From: Pseudomonadota bacterium
GTDB lineage: Bacteria; Pseudomonadota; Alphaproteobacteria; Acetobacterales; Acetobacteraceae
DNA length: 5,682 bases
Assembly (NCBI GenBank): GCA_021845555.1
Contig: JAJZVS010000258.1
Span: 1-5,682, forward strand
Reading direction: 5' to 3'
Shown here piece by piece: positions 1 to 5,269 of the stretch. Numbering within the stretch: position 1 is the stretch's first letter; each line of letters starts with the position of its first letter. The position numbers were made by a program, and so were the translations under genes. The notes under the pieces are model-generated. The model searched no databases. It was given only the letters and a program-made list of their open reading frames with translations, and had not been told where the DNA came from.

Positions 1-64
1 AGACATTTACGTGGCTATCATTCCGAATCAACGAATTCAACATGAACAACGCAACATCAGTCTG
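1..64. other. Low-GC gap downstream of metG
   Basis: These bases are 26/64 G+C (about 41%), against about 70% for the rest of the window, and they follow the metG stop codon. I see no convincing gene, no stable GC-rich hairpin and no T-tract terminator. On the minus strand an ATG at 43-41 opens a frame that runs off the window edge (MLNSLIRNDSHVNV). In many alphaproteobacteria tatD follows metG, and TatD proteins begin with a short D-S-H-x-H stretch, so this could be a diverged start. The base composition and the missing second histidine argue against that. Confidence 0.5.
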
Positions 65-1600
65 TTATGCCTCATTTTCCACATAGCGCGGAAACACCCC
101 CACCGGTGGCGGCAGCGCGGTTCCGTCCGGCAGCGGCAGCGCCAGCGCGGCCAGGTCCCGCGCCTCCCCCGGCACGCCGAGCTGATCGAGCATCCGCGCC
201 ATCGACTCCGGCATGAACGGCTGCAGCACCGTGGCGATCGCCCGCAGCGTGTCCGCCAGCACCCGCAGCACCGTGCCCATGCGCGCCAGATCGGTCTTGC
301 GCAGCGCCCAGGGCGCCTGGTGGTCGATATAGGCGTTGGCGGCGCGGATCACTTTCCACACTTCCTCCAGCCCCTCATGGAACGCCTGCCGGTCCAGCCG
401 CTCGCGCAGCAGCGCGGGCAGCGCGCCGGCGGCGGCGTCGAGCGCCGCGTCCTGCTCGGTCGCCTCCCCCCTGCCCGGCAGCGCGCCGGCGCAGTTGCGC
501 GCGATCAGCGTCAGGCTGCGCTGCGCCAGGTTGCCGAGGTCGTTGGCCAGTTCGACATTGATCCGGCTGACCAGCGCCGGATGGCTGATCGTGCCGTCGC
601 CGCCGAACGGCTTCTCCCGCAGCAGGAAGTAGCGCACCTGGTCCAGCCCATAGGTCGCCACCAGCGTGCGCGGCTCGATGACGTTGCCGAGGGATTTGCT
701 CATCTTCTCCCCCTCCACCGTCCACCAGCCGTGCGAGGACACGCGCCGCGGCAACGGCAGGCCGGCGGCCATCAGGAAGGCCGGCCAATAGACCGCGTGG
801 AAGCGGATGATGTCCTTGCCCACCACATGCACGTCGGCGGGCCAGAACTTCCAGCGCGGCGCGTCGGGATCGGGAAAGCCGCAGGCGGTCACGTAGTTGT
901 TCAGCGCGTCCAGCCAGACATACATCACATGGCCCGGCGCGTCGGGCACCGGGATGCCCCAGGTGAAGCTGGTGCGGCTGATCGACAGGTCGTGCAGCCC
1001 GCCGCGCACGAAGCTCATCACCTCGTTGCGGCCGCCGGCCGGCAGGATGAAATCCGGCTGCTCTTCGTACAGTTTAAGAAGCGGTTCCTGGAACGCGCTG
1101 AGACGGAAGAAATACGACGGCTCCCGCACCCAGGCCACCGGCGCCCCGGTGGGCGCGCGCTTCGTGCCGTCGGGCGCGGTGGTGAGTTCGCCCTCGTCGT
1201 AGAACGCCTCGTCGCGCACCGCGTACCAGCCTTCGTAATGGCCGAGGTAGATGTGCCCGTTGGCCGCGATCCGCCGCCAGAGCTCGGCGCAGGAGCGCTT
1301 GTGCCGCTCCTCCGTGGTGCGGATGTAGTCGTCGTACGACACGCCCATCTTGTCGGCCATGTCGCGGAAATCGGCCGAGACCCGGTCGGCGAACGCAAGC
1401 GGCGCGAGGCCCGCCTCGGCGGCGGCGCGCTCGACCTTCTGGCCGTGCTCGTCGGTGCCGGTCAGGAAGAACACGTCGTAGCCGTCCAGCCGCTTGAAGC
1501 GGGCCATCACGTCGGTGGCGATCGAGGTGTAGGCGTGGCCGATGTGCGGCGCGCCGTTCACGTAATAGATCGGCGTGGAGATGTAGAAACGCTTGCTCAT
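65..1600 (-). CDS. metG: Methionyl-tRNA synthetase (MetG), zinc-less short form
   Basis: This class I aminoacyl-tRNA synthetase charges tRNA-Met and initiator tRNA with methionine in the cytoplasm, using ATP. The 511-residue protein shows the N-terminal STPIYYVNGAPHIGHAY block with the HIGH signature at residues 19-22, GTDEHGQK at 48-55, the substrate-pocket region YVWLDALNNY at 227-236, and the KMSKS loop at 299-303 followed by LGN. The anticodon-binding helical domain fills the rest (about 345-511) and contains the typical AYIDHQAPWALRK. There are only three cysteines (104, 240, 370), so the connective-peptide knuckle carries no CxxC zinc pairs. There is no C-terminal EMAP/Trbp111-like tRNA-binding domain. 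The length is normal for the short alphaproteobacterial form. The ATG at 1600 was chosen because the protein then begins directly with MSKRFYIST. It is preceded by AAGG (1607-1610) with 6-nt spacing and overlaps the holB stop as ATGA. The frame extends 37 codons upstream but only inside holB. Confidence 0.97.
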   Translation of the reverse strand: MSKRFYISTPIYYVNGAPHIGHAYTSIATDVMARFKRLDGYDVFFLTGTDEHGQKVERAAAEAGLAPLAFADRVSADFRDMADKMGVSYDDYIRTTEERHKRSCAELWRRIAANGHIYLGHYEGWYAVRDEAFYDEGELTTAPDGTKRAPTGAPVAWVREPSYFFRLSAFQEPLLKLYEEQPDFILPAGGRNEVMSFVRGGLHDLSISRTSFTWGIPVPDAPGHVMYVWLDALNNYVTACGFPDPDAPRWKFWPADVHVVGKDIIRFHAVYWPAFLMAAGLPLPRRVSSHGWWTVEGEKMSKSLGNVIEPRTLVATYGLDQVRYFLLREKPFGGDGTISHPALVSRINVELANDLGNLAQRSLTLIARNCAGALPGRGEATEQDAALDAAAGALPALLRERLDRQAFHEGLEEVWKVIRAANAYIDHQAPWALRKTDLARMGTVLRVLADTLRAIATVLQPFMPESMARMLDQLGVPGEARDLAALALPLPDGTALPPPVGVFPRYVENEA

Positions 1601-2631
1601 ACAGGACCTTGCACGGGTTCGCTCAGAGCCGCCAGAGCGGCGACGATCGCCTGGCGCTTGTCCAGCGCGAAACGCTCGGTCTCGTCCTGCAGCCGGGTCA
1701 GGCCGTGCCACACGTCGCCCCAGGCGGCAAGGGGACGCAGCCCCGCCAGCCGCGCCTGCTCCGGCCCCGCCGTGCCGCGCGCCGCGGCGCGCACCGCGCC
1801 GGCCAAGGTCGCGCGCAGCAGGTCCATGAAGGTCGAAAACCCGGTCTCCGCGCGGCCGAGCTTGTCGGCGATTTCGTAGGCGCGCAGCGGCGGCAGCGCG
1901 GGCAGCGCGGCCAGCACGCCATCGACCATCGCGGCGATCGCCAGACCCTCCTCCTCCGCCAGCAGCAGGGCGCGGCCGGGGGAGCCTTCGGCCAGCGCGG
2001 CGAGCCGGGCGCGCCCGGGGGCATCGAGCTCCGGGAGATAGTCACGGAGCAGCGTCGTCATCGTCGCCTCGGGCAGCGGCGACAGGCGCAGCCGGCGGCA
2101 GCGGCTGCGGATGGTGGGCAGCAGCCGGCCGGGCGCGGCGCAGACCAGCAGCAGCACCGCGCGCGCCGGCGGCTCCTCCAGCACTTTCAGCAGCGCGTTG
2201 GCGGCGTTCGGGTTCATCTCCTCCGCGCCATCGACCACCGCGACGCGCCAGCCGCCCTCGGCGGGGGTCAGCGCCATGAAGCCGGTGACGCGGCGGACGT
2301 CGTCCACGGTGATGACGGTGCGCATGCGCTTGCGCTTGTCGTCGTAGCCGCGCTCGACGGTCAGCAGGTCGGCATGCGCGCCGGCGGCGACGCGGCGGAA
2401 CACCGGATGGGTGGGCGAAAGCGCGAGCGAGGCGCCGGCGGCCAGCCCCGTGTCGGGCCCGGCCAGCAGGCGGCGGGCGAAGCGGTAGGCGAGCGTGGCC
2501 TTGCCGATGCCTTCAGGCCCGGTGATCAGCCAGGCGTGATGCATCCGCCCGCCGGCCAGAGCCTCGGCGAGCGTGGCCTCCGCGGCCTCGTGGCCGAGCA
2601 GGACGGGATTGGCGCGGGGTTCGGGCGGCAT
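1597..2631 (-). CDS. holB: DNA polymerase III subunit delta prime (HolB), clamp loader
   Basis: This AAA+ family subunit of the clamp-loader complex works with delta and gamma/tau to open and load the beta sliding clamp on primed DNA. The 344-residue protein has a Walker A-like GPEGIGKAT at 38-46, a Walker B-region strand VAVVDGAEEMN at 130-140, the conserved NAANALLKVLEEPP at 142-155, and the SRC motif at 176-178 in LLPTIRSRCRRL. A helical C-terminal collar domain follows. The Cys4 zinc module of E. coli delta prime is absent (only C164 and C178); the region around residues 57-90 has none of its cysteines. I believe this is usual for alphaproteobacterial forms. The end overlaps metG by four bases, so the pair is probably coupled. 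The start is uncertain. ATG at 2631 gives the family-like N-terminus PRANPVLLGHEAAE but has no clear Shine-Dalgarno sequence. ATG at 2703 adds 24 low-complexity residues and has a GGAG ten bases upstream, supplied by the repeat array. The frame stays open up to 2907, across repeats that do not look like protein. Confidence 0.93.
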   Translation of the reverse strand: MPPEPRANPVLLGHEAAEATLAEALAGGRMHHAWLITGPEGIGKATLAYRFARRLLAGPDTGLAAGASLALSPTHPVFRRVAAGAHADLLTVERGYDDKRKRMRTVITVDDVRRVTGFMALTPAEGGWRVAVVDGAEEMNPNAANALLKVLEEPPARAVLLLVCAAPGRLLPTIRSRCRRLRLSPLPEATMTTLLRDYLPELDAPGRARLAALAEGSPGRALLLAEEEGLAIAAMVDGVLAALPALPPLRAYEIADKLGRAETGFSTFMDLLRATLAGAVRAAARGTAGPEQARLAGLRPLAAWGDVWHGLTRLQDETERFALDKRQAIVAALAALSEPVQGPV

Positions 2632-2680
2632 GGCGGCGGGGGCTGCGGGTCCGGGACGGCGGGGAGAGGCTCCATCATCG

Positions 2681-2780
2681 CACGTCCGACCCCCTCCCGT
2701 CATGGCTGGCCCGCTCCCGTTCTGCCCGGCCCGCTCCCGTCCTGCCCGGACCTCTCCCGTCCTGCCCGGACCTCTCCCGT
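2681..2780. repeat. Five tandem 20-bp repeats
   Basis: Five head-to-tail units of exactly 20 bp begin at 2681, 2701, 2721, 2741 and 2761. Units 4 and 5 are identical (cctgcccggacctctcccgt). Unit 3 differs from them at four positions. Units 1 and 2 are more diverged but keep the final ctcccgt. The period is not a multiple of three, so the array would be read in rotating frames, which argues against a coding role. On the holB-sense strand each unit carries acgggag, a Shine-Dalgarno-like core, once every 20 nt. The role is unknown. It could be a slippage-generated microsatellite-like array, phased protein-binding sites (about two helical turns) or a leader structure. Confidence 0.9.
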
Positions 2781-2783
2781 CAC

Positions 2784-2802
2784 GGCCGGCCTTGAGCCGG
2801 CC
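2784..2802. repeat. GC-rich perfect inverted repeat (hairpin)
   Basis: The arms ggccggc (2784-2790) and gccggcc (2796-2802) are perfectly complementary around a 5-nt loop, cttga. The hairpin lies directly beside the 20-bp repeat array, between yeiH and holB. No T-run follows on either strand, so it does not look like a classical intrinsic terminator. It could end or attenuate yeiH transcription with help from Rho, or be a REP-like palindrome. Confidence 0.6.
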
Positions 2803-2870
2803 ATCCGCGCAGGGACGATCGGGCATGAATGGCCAGGACAGGACAGGCCAAACCAAGCCAGGACGGGAAT

Positions 2871-2895
2871 GTCCGGCGGCCTCTGCCCACCGGAC
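2871..2895 (-). terminator. yeiH: Possible weak terminator hairpin after yeiH
   Basis: The arms gtccgg (2871-2876) and ccggac (2890-2895) form a 6-bp perfect stem with a 13-nt loop. The hairpin begins 15 bases past the yeiH stop codon in the direction of transcription. Position and GC content suit a terminator or mRNA 3'-end stabiliser. The following sequence (ATTCCCGTCC on the minus strand) has no U-tract, so intrinsic termination is doubtful. Confidence 0.3.
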
Positions 2896-2910
2896 TCTGC
2901 GCCGCACCCC

Positions 2911-4044
2911 TCACGCGATCCCGGCCAGCCGGATCATCGCGTAGCCGATCGTCCCGATCAGCAGCAGCGAACCGGTCACCGCCGCGGTGACGCGCGCCCC
3001 GGCGCCGGCCACCACGCGGATATCGACGCCCAGCCCGAGCGCGGCCATCGACACCACGGTCAGCCAGTCGGTCGCAGTCGCCACCGGGGCCAGCACCGGC
3101 GTCGGGATCAGCGCGAAGGAGCGCAGCGCGGCAAGGGCGACGAAGCCGATGATGAACCACGGCACCAGCCGGTGCAGCGGCGGGCGGCCCGGCTTCGGCC
3201 GGTCGCCGGCGGTGACGTGCGGCATCGCCTCGTCGGTTTCCTCGCGCATCCGGCTGGTCAGCAGCGACAGCACCAGCACCACTGGCCCCAGCATCAGCAC
3301 CCGCACCAGCTTGGTCAGCGTGCCGATCTGCAAGGCGACGTGCCCGACCGGCATGGTCGCCGCCAGCACCTGCGGCACCGCATAGACCGTGAGCCCGGCC
3401 AGCACGCCGTATTGCAGATGCGACAGCCCCAGCACCGGGATCAGCAGCGGCAGCACCAGCACCACCACCACGCCCAGCACCGCGGTGAACGCGATCGAGG
3501 CCACCACGTCGTCGGAATCCGCGCCGATCACCGGCGCCACCGCGGCGATCGCCGAGTTGCCGCAGATCGAGTTGCCGCACGCCACCAGCAGCGCCATCCG
3601 CTTCGGCAGTCCGAGCACCCGGCCGATGCCGTAGCTGGACGCGATCGCCACCGCCACCACCGCGACGATGCCCAGGAGAAGTTCCGGACCGATCTCCATG
3701 ATGGTATGCGCGCTCACCGAGGCGCCGAGCAGCATCACGGCCACTTCCAGCAGCGTCTTGGCGCTGAAGTTGATGCCGCGGAACCACAGCCGCGGCGGCG
3801 TCCAGACGCTGCGCACGGCGGTGCCGATCAGGATGGCGAGCACCAACGCCTCCAGCCAGGCGCGGCCGAACAAGCGGGCCTCGACGGCTTGCAGCGCGCT
3901 CGCCGCGACGGTGACCGCCACCGCCAGCAGTACGCCAGGCACCAGGGCGCCCCCGGCGGCGCGGGAGCGCCCCCAGACTCTGCCGAGGGCGGTCCCGGTC
4001 TTCGGCGCGGGCAGGATGGGGTGCGGCAGGGGTAAATCGCTCAT
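2911..4044 (-). CDS. yeiH: YeiH/UPF0324 family putative sulfate exporter, inner-membrane protein
   Basis: This polytopic inner-membrane protein belongs to the YeiH family (Pfam Cons_hypoth698), annotated as putative sulfate exporters because relatives sit beside sulfonate and taurine degradation genes. The substrate is not proven for most members. The 377-residue protein carries the family hallmark GNSICGNSAIAAVAPVIGA at 157-175. Other conserved stretches are LLGASVSA (105-112), YAVPQVLAAT (221-230), TKLVRVLMLGPVVL (244-257) and ALGLGVDIR (335-343). About ten hydrophobic segments are visible, roughly 33-56, 63-79, 97-111, 121-145, 181-207, 212-230, 245-263, 293-312, 322-340 and 352-373. A charged cytoplasmic-type loop lies at about 264-292. 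The first 30 residues are a polar Pro-rich tail. ATG at 4044 was chosen because GGAG (4053-4056) lies 8 nt upstream and the frame before it is poor in protein-like sequence. Family members often neighbour a LysR regulator; here the divergent neighbour is pyrD and no regulator is visible. Confidence 0.93.
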   Translation of the reverse strand: MSDLPLPHPILPAPKTGTALGRVWGRSRAAGGALVPGVLLAVAVTVAASALQAVEARLFGRAWLEALVLAILIGTAVRSVWTPPRLWFRGINFSAKTLLEVAVMLLGASVSAHTIMEIGPELLLGIVAVVAVAIASSYGIGRVLGLPKRMALLVACGNSICGNSAIAAVAPVIGADSDDVVASIAFTAVLGVVVVLVLPLLIPVLGLSHLQYGVLAGLTVYAVPQVLAATMPVGHVALQIGTLTKLVRVLMLGPVVLVLSLLTSRMREETDEAMPHVTAGDRPKPGRPPLHRLVPWFIIGFVALAALRSFALIPTPVLAPVATATDWLTVVSMAALGLGVDIRVVAGAGARVTAAVTGSLLLIGTIGYAMIRLAGIA

Positions 4045-4080
4045 GGCCAGATCTCCGTGGAACTGGCCGCCTATCTGGCC
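4045..4080 (-). promoter_or_regulatory. yeiH: Leader hairpin enclosing the yeiH ribosome-binding site
   Basis: A perfect 8-bp inverted repeat, ggccagat (4045-4052) and atctggcc (4073-4080), flanks a 20-nt loop. In the yeiH mRNA the 3' arm abuts the AUG, and the Shine-Dalgarno ACGGAG (4053-4058) sits in the loop immediately next to the stem. A second, shorter pairing is possible between 4045-4050 and ctggcc at 4063-4068, and it excludes the first. Either fold would hinder ribosome loading, so this is a candidate translational control element. The pairing is seen directly; the function is inferred. Confidence 0.45.
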
Positions 4081-4114
4081 GGCATCGTTCCTGGGGTCTA
4101 ACAGCGTCTGGCGA

Positions 4115-4134
4115 TGCGAACGATCGGATTTGCA
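4115..4134. promoter_or_regulatory. 20-bp dyad, possible operator
   Basis: TGCGAA (4115-4120), eight bases, TTTGCA (4129-4134) form an interrupted palindrome matching TGCnAA-N8-TTnGCA. A second, offset symmetry, cgatc (4121-4125) with gatcg (4135-4139), overlaps it. The site lies in the middle of the divergent gap, where a dimeric regulator could control yeiH, pyrD or both. No regulator gene is present in the window, and short dyads occur by chance. Confidence 0.3.
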
Positions 4135-4192
4135 GATCGCTCGTCGTGCGGCTTTCCTCGGGCGGCGAGGCGCGGCATAAGACGCGCCTCCC

Positions 4193-5269
4193 ATGCCCCT
4201 CTCCCTCACGTCCGCCGCCCTGCCGCTGCTGCGCCGGCTCGATCCCGAGCGCGCGCACCGGCTTGCGCTGGCGGGCCTGCGCGCCGGCCTCGGCGGGCGC
4301 GGGCCGGGCCCGGCCGATCCGCTGCTCGCCACCGAAGCGCTCGGGCTGCGCTTTCCCACCCCGATCGGGCTGGCCGCCGGCTTCGACAAGGACGCCGAGG
4401 CGCTGGCCCCGCTCGCCCGGCTCGGGTTCGGTTTCCTCGAAGCCGGCACCGTCACGCCCCGCCCGCAACCCGGCAACCCGCGCCCGCGGCTGTTCCGGCT
4501 GGCGGAGGACCAGGCGGCGATCAACCGCATGGGCTTCAACAACGCCGGCATCGACGCGTTCGTCGCGCGGCTGCGTCGGCTGCGCGACGGCGGCGGCATC
4601 GGCATCCCGCTCGGCGCCAATGTCGGCATCAACAAGGACGGCGCCGATCCGGAACGCGACTATCCCGCGCTGGTCGGGGCGGTGGCGCTGCTGGTCGATT
4701 TCGTCGTGATCAACGTCTCCTCGCCCAACACCGCCGGGCTGCGCGCATGGCAGCAGGCCGAGCGGCTTGCCGCCCTGCTCGCCGCGATCGCCGCCGCCGT
4801 GCCCGCCCGCCCGCCGCTGGTGGTGAAGATCGCCCCCGACCTCACCGATCCCGAACTGGCCGAGGTGATCGAGACCTGCGTGCGTGCCGGCGTCGCGGGT
4901 CTCTGCATCGGCAACACCACCCTCGCCCGGCCCGCCACCCTGCGCTCGCGCCATGCCGCGGAGGCGGGCGGGCTGTCGGGGGCGCCGCTGTTTGCCCGCT
5001 CCACCGCGCTGCTTGCCCGGGCCAGTCTGCGCGCCGGCGGGCGGTTGTGTCTGATCGGCGTGGGCGGGGTGTTCTCGGGGGCCGACGTGCTGACCAAGCT
5101 GCGCGCCGGGGCCTCCCTGGTGCAGCTTTATACCGGCTTCGCCTATGGCGGGCCGGCGATGATTTCCCGCATCACCGGCGAATTGGCCGCCGCGTTGCGC
5201 GCCGGGGGCTTCGCCTCCGTCGCCGCCGCGGTGGGAACCGACGCCGAACGCCTGGCAGGAACCGCCTGA
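4193..5269 (+). CDS. pyrD: Dihydroorotate dehydrogenase (quinone), class 2 PyrD
   Basis: This FMN enzyme oxidises dihydroorotate to orotate, the fourth step of UMP synthesis, and passes electrons to ubiquinone at the inner membrane. The 358-residue protein is the usual class 2 length and has the N-terminal amphipathic membrane-docking region (about 9-35). The barrel motifs appear in order: GLAAGFDKD at 59-67 with FMN/phosphate-site K66, EAGTVTPRPQPGNPRPRLFRL at 83-103, NRMGFNN at 111-117 (orotate binding), GANVGINKD at 141-149, and NVSSPNTAGLR at 174-184. S177 corresponds to the catalytic base Ser175 of the E. coli enzyme, and serine rather than cysteine marks class 2. Then come VVKIAPDLTD at 210-219, IGNTT at 239-243, GGLSG at 259-263, GVGGVFSG at 289-296 and the phosphate-binding end QLYTGFAYGGP at 311-321. 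The start gives the expected N-terminus but lacks a clear ribosome-binding site. The stop shares one base with the next gene's start. Confidence 0.97.
   Translation: MPLSLTSAALPLLRRLDPERAHRLALAGLRAGLGGRGPGPADPLLATEALGLRFPTPIGLAAGFDKDAEALAPLARLGFGFLEAGTVTPRPQPGNPRPRLFRLAEDQAAINRMGFNNAGIDAFVARLRRLRDGGGIGIPLGANVGINKDGADPERDYPALVGAVALLVDFVVINVSSPNTAGLRAWQQAERLAALLAAIAAAVPARPPLVVKIAPDLTDPELAEVIETCVRAGVAGLCIGNTTLARPATLRSRHAAEAGGLSGAPLFARSTALLARASLRAGGRLCLIGVGGVFSGADVLTKLRAGASLVQLYTGFAYGGPAMISRITGELAAALRAGGFASVAAAVGTDAERLAGTA

Larger units (their letters stand above)
2632..2910. other. Repeat-rich spacer between yeiH and holB
   Basis: This 279-bp stretch separates two minus-strand genes. Long frames cross it on both strands, but the predicted peptides are low-complexity Gly/Arg/Pro and match no family I know. 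It holds a tandem array of five 20-bp units (2681-2780), a GC-rich hairpin (2784-2802), the short tandem aggacaggacagg near 2834-2846, inverted copies of the repeat core (2859-2867, 2662-2669), and a hairpin just past the yeiH stop (2871-2895). It probably contains the holB-metG leader and perhaps its promoter. I could not identify a convincing -35/-10 pair. Confidence 0.7.
4045..4192. promoter_or_regulatory. Divergent yeiH/pyrD promoter region
   Basis: This is the only divergent gap in the window, so it must hold the start signals for yeiH (leftward) and for pyrD (rightward) unless those lie inside the genes. Its middle (about 4082-4140) is less GC-rich than the neighbouring genes. No strong sigma-70 pair is evident. 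A weak candidate for pyrD is ttcctc, 17 bases, ataaga, ending near 4182, which would give a very short leader. pyrD also lacks a clear Shine-Dalgarno sequence before its ATG at 4193, consistent with a short or leaderless transcript, though unproven. Confidence 0.5.

Noticed and set aside
1..43. Start of tatD on the minus strand
   Set aside because: Only 14 codons are visible, GC is far below the neighbours and the second histidine of the HxH motif is missing; recorded only as a possibility.
11..1879. Plus-strand open frame of 622 codons opposite metG and the end of holB
   Set aside because: Its translation is Arg/His/Gln/Gly-rich with no family motif, and it mirrors high-GC codon bias of the genes on the other strand.
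2681..2780. CRISPR array
   Set aside because: The 20-bp units are directly contiguous with no unique spacers, and no cas gene is present.
2784..2802. Classical intrinsic terminator
   Set aside because: The stem is strong, but neither strand has the T-run that should follow it.
1609..4035. Plus-strand open frame of 808 codons opposite holB and yeiH
   Set aside because: It crosses two well-supported minus-strand genes and their spacer, and its His/Gln/Arg/Gly-rich sequence is typical of an antisense GC shadow.
2780..4954. Minus-strand open frame of 724 codons covering yeiH in another frame and antisense to pyrD
   Set aside because: yeiH and pyrD have clear family motifs in their own frames; this frame has low-complexity Ala/Gly/Arg sequence only.
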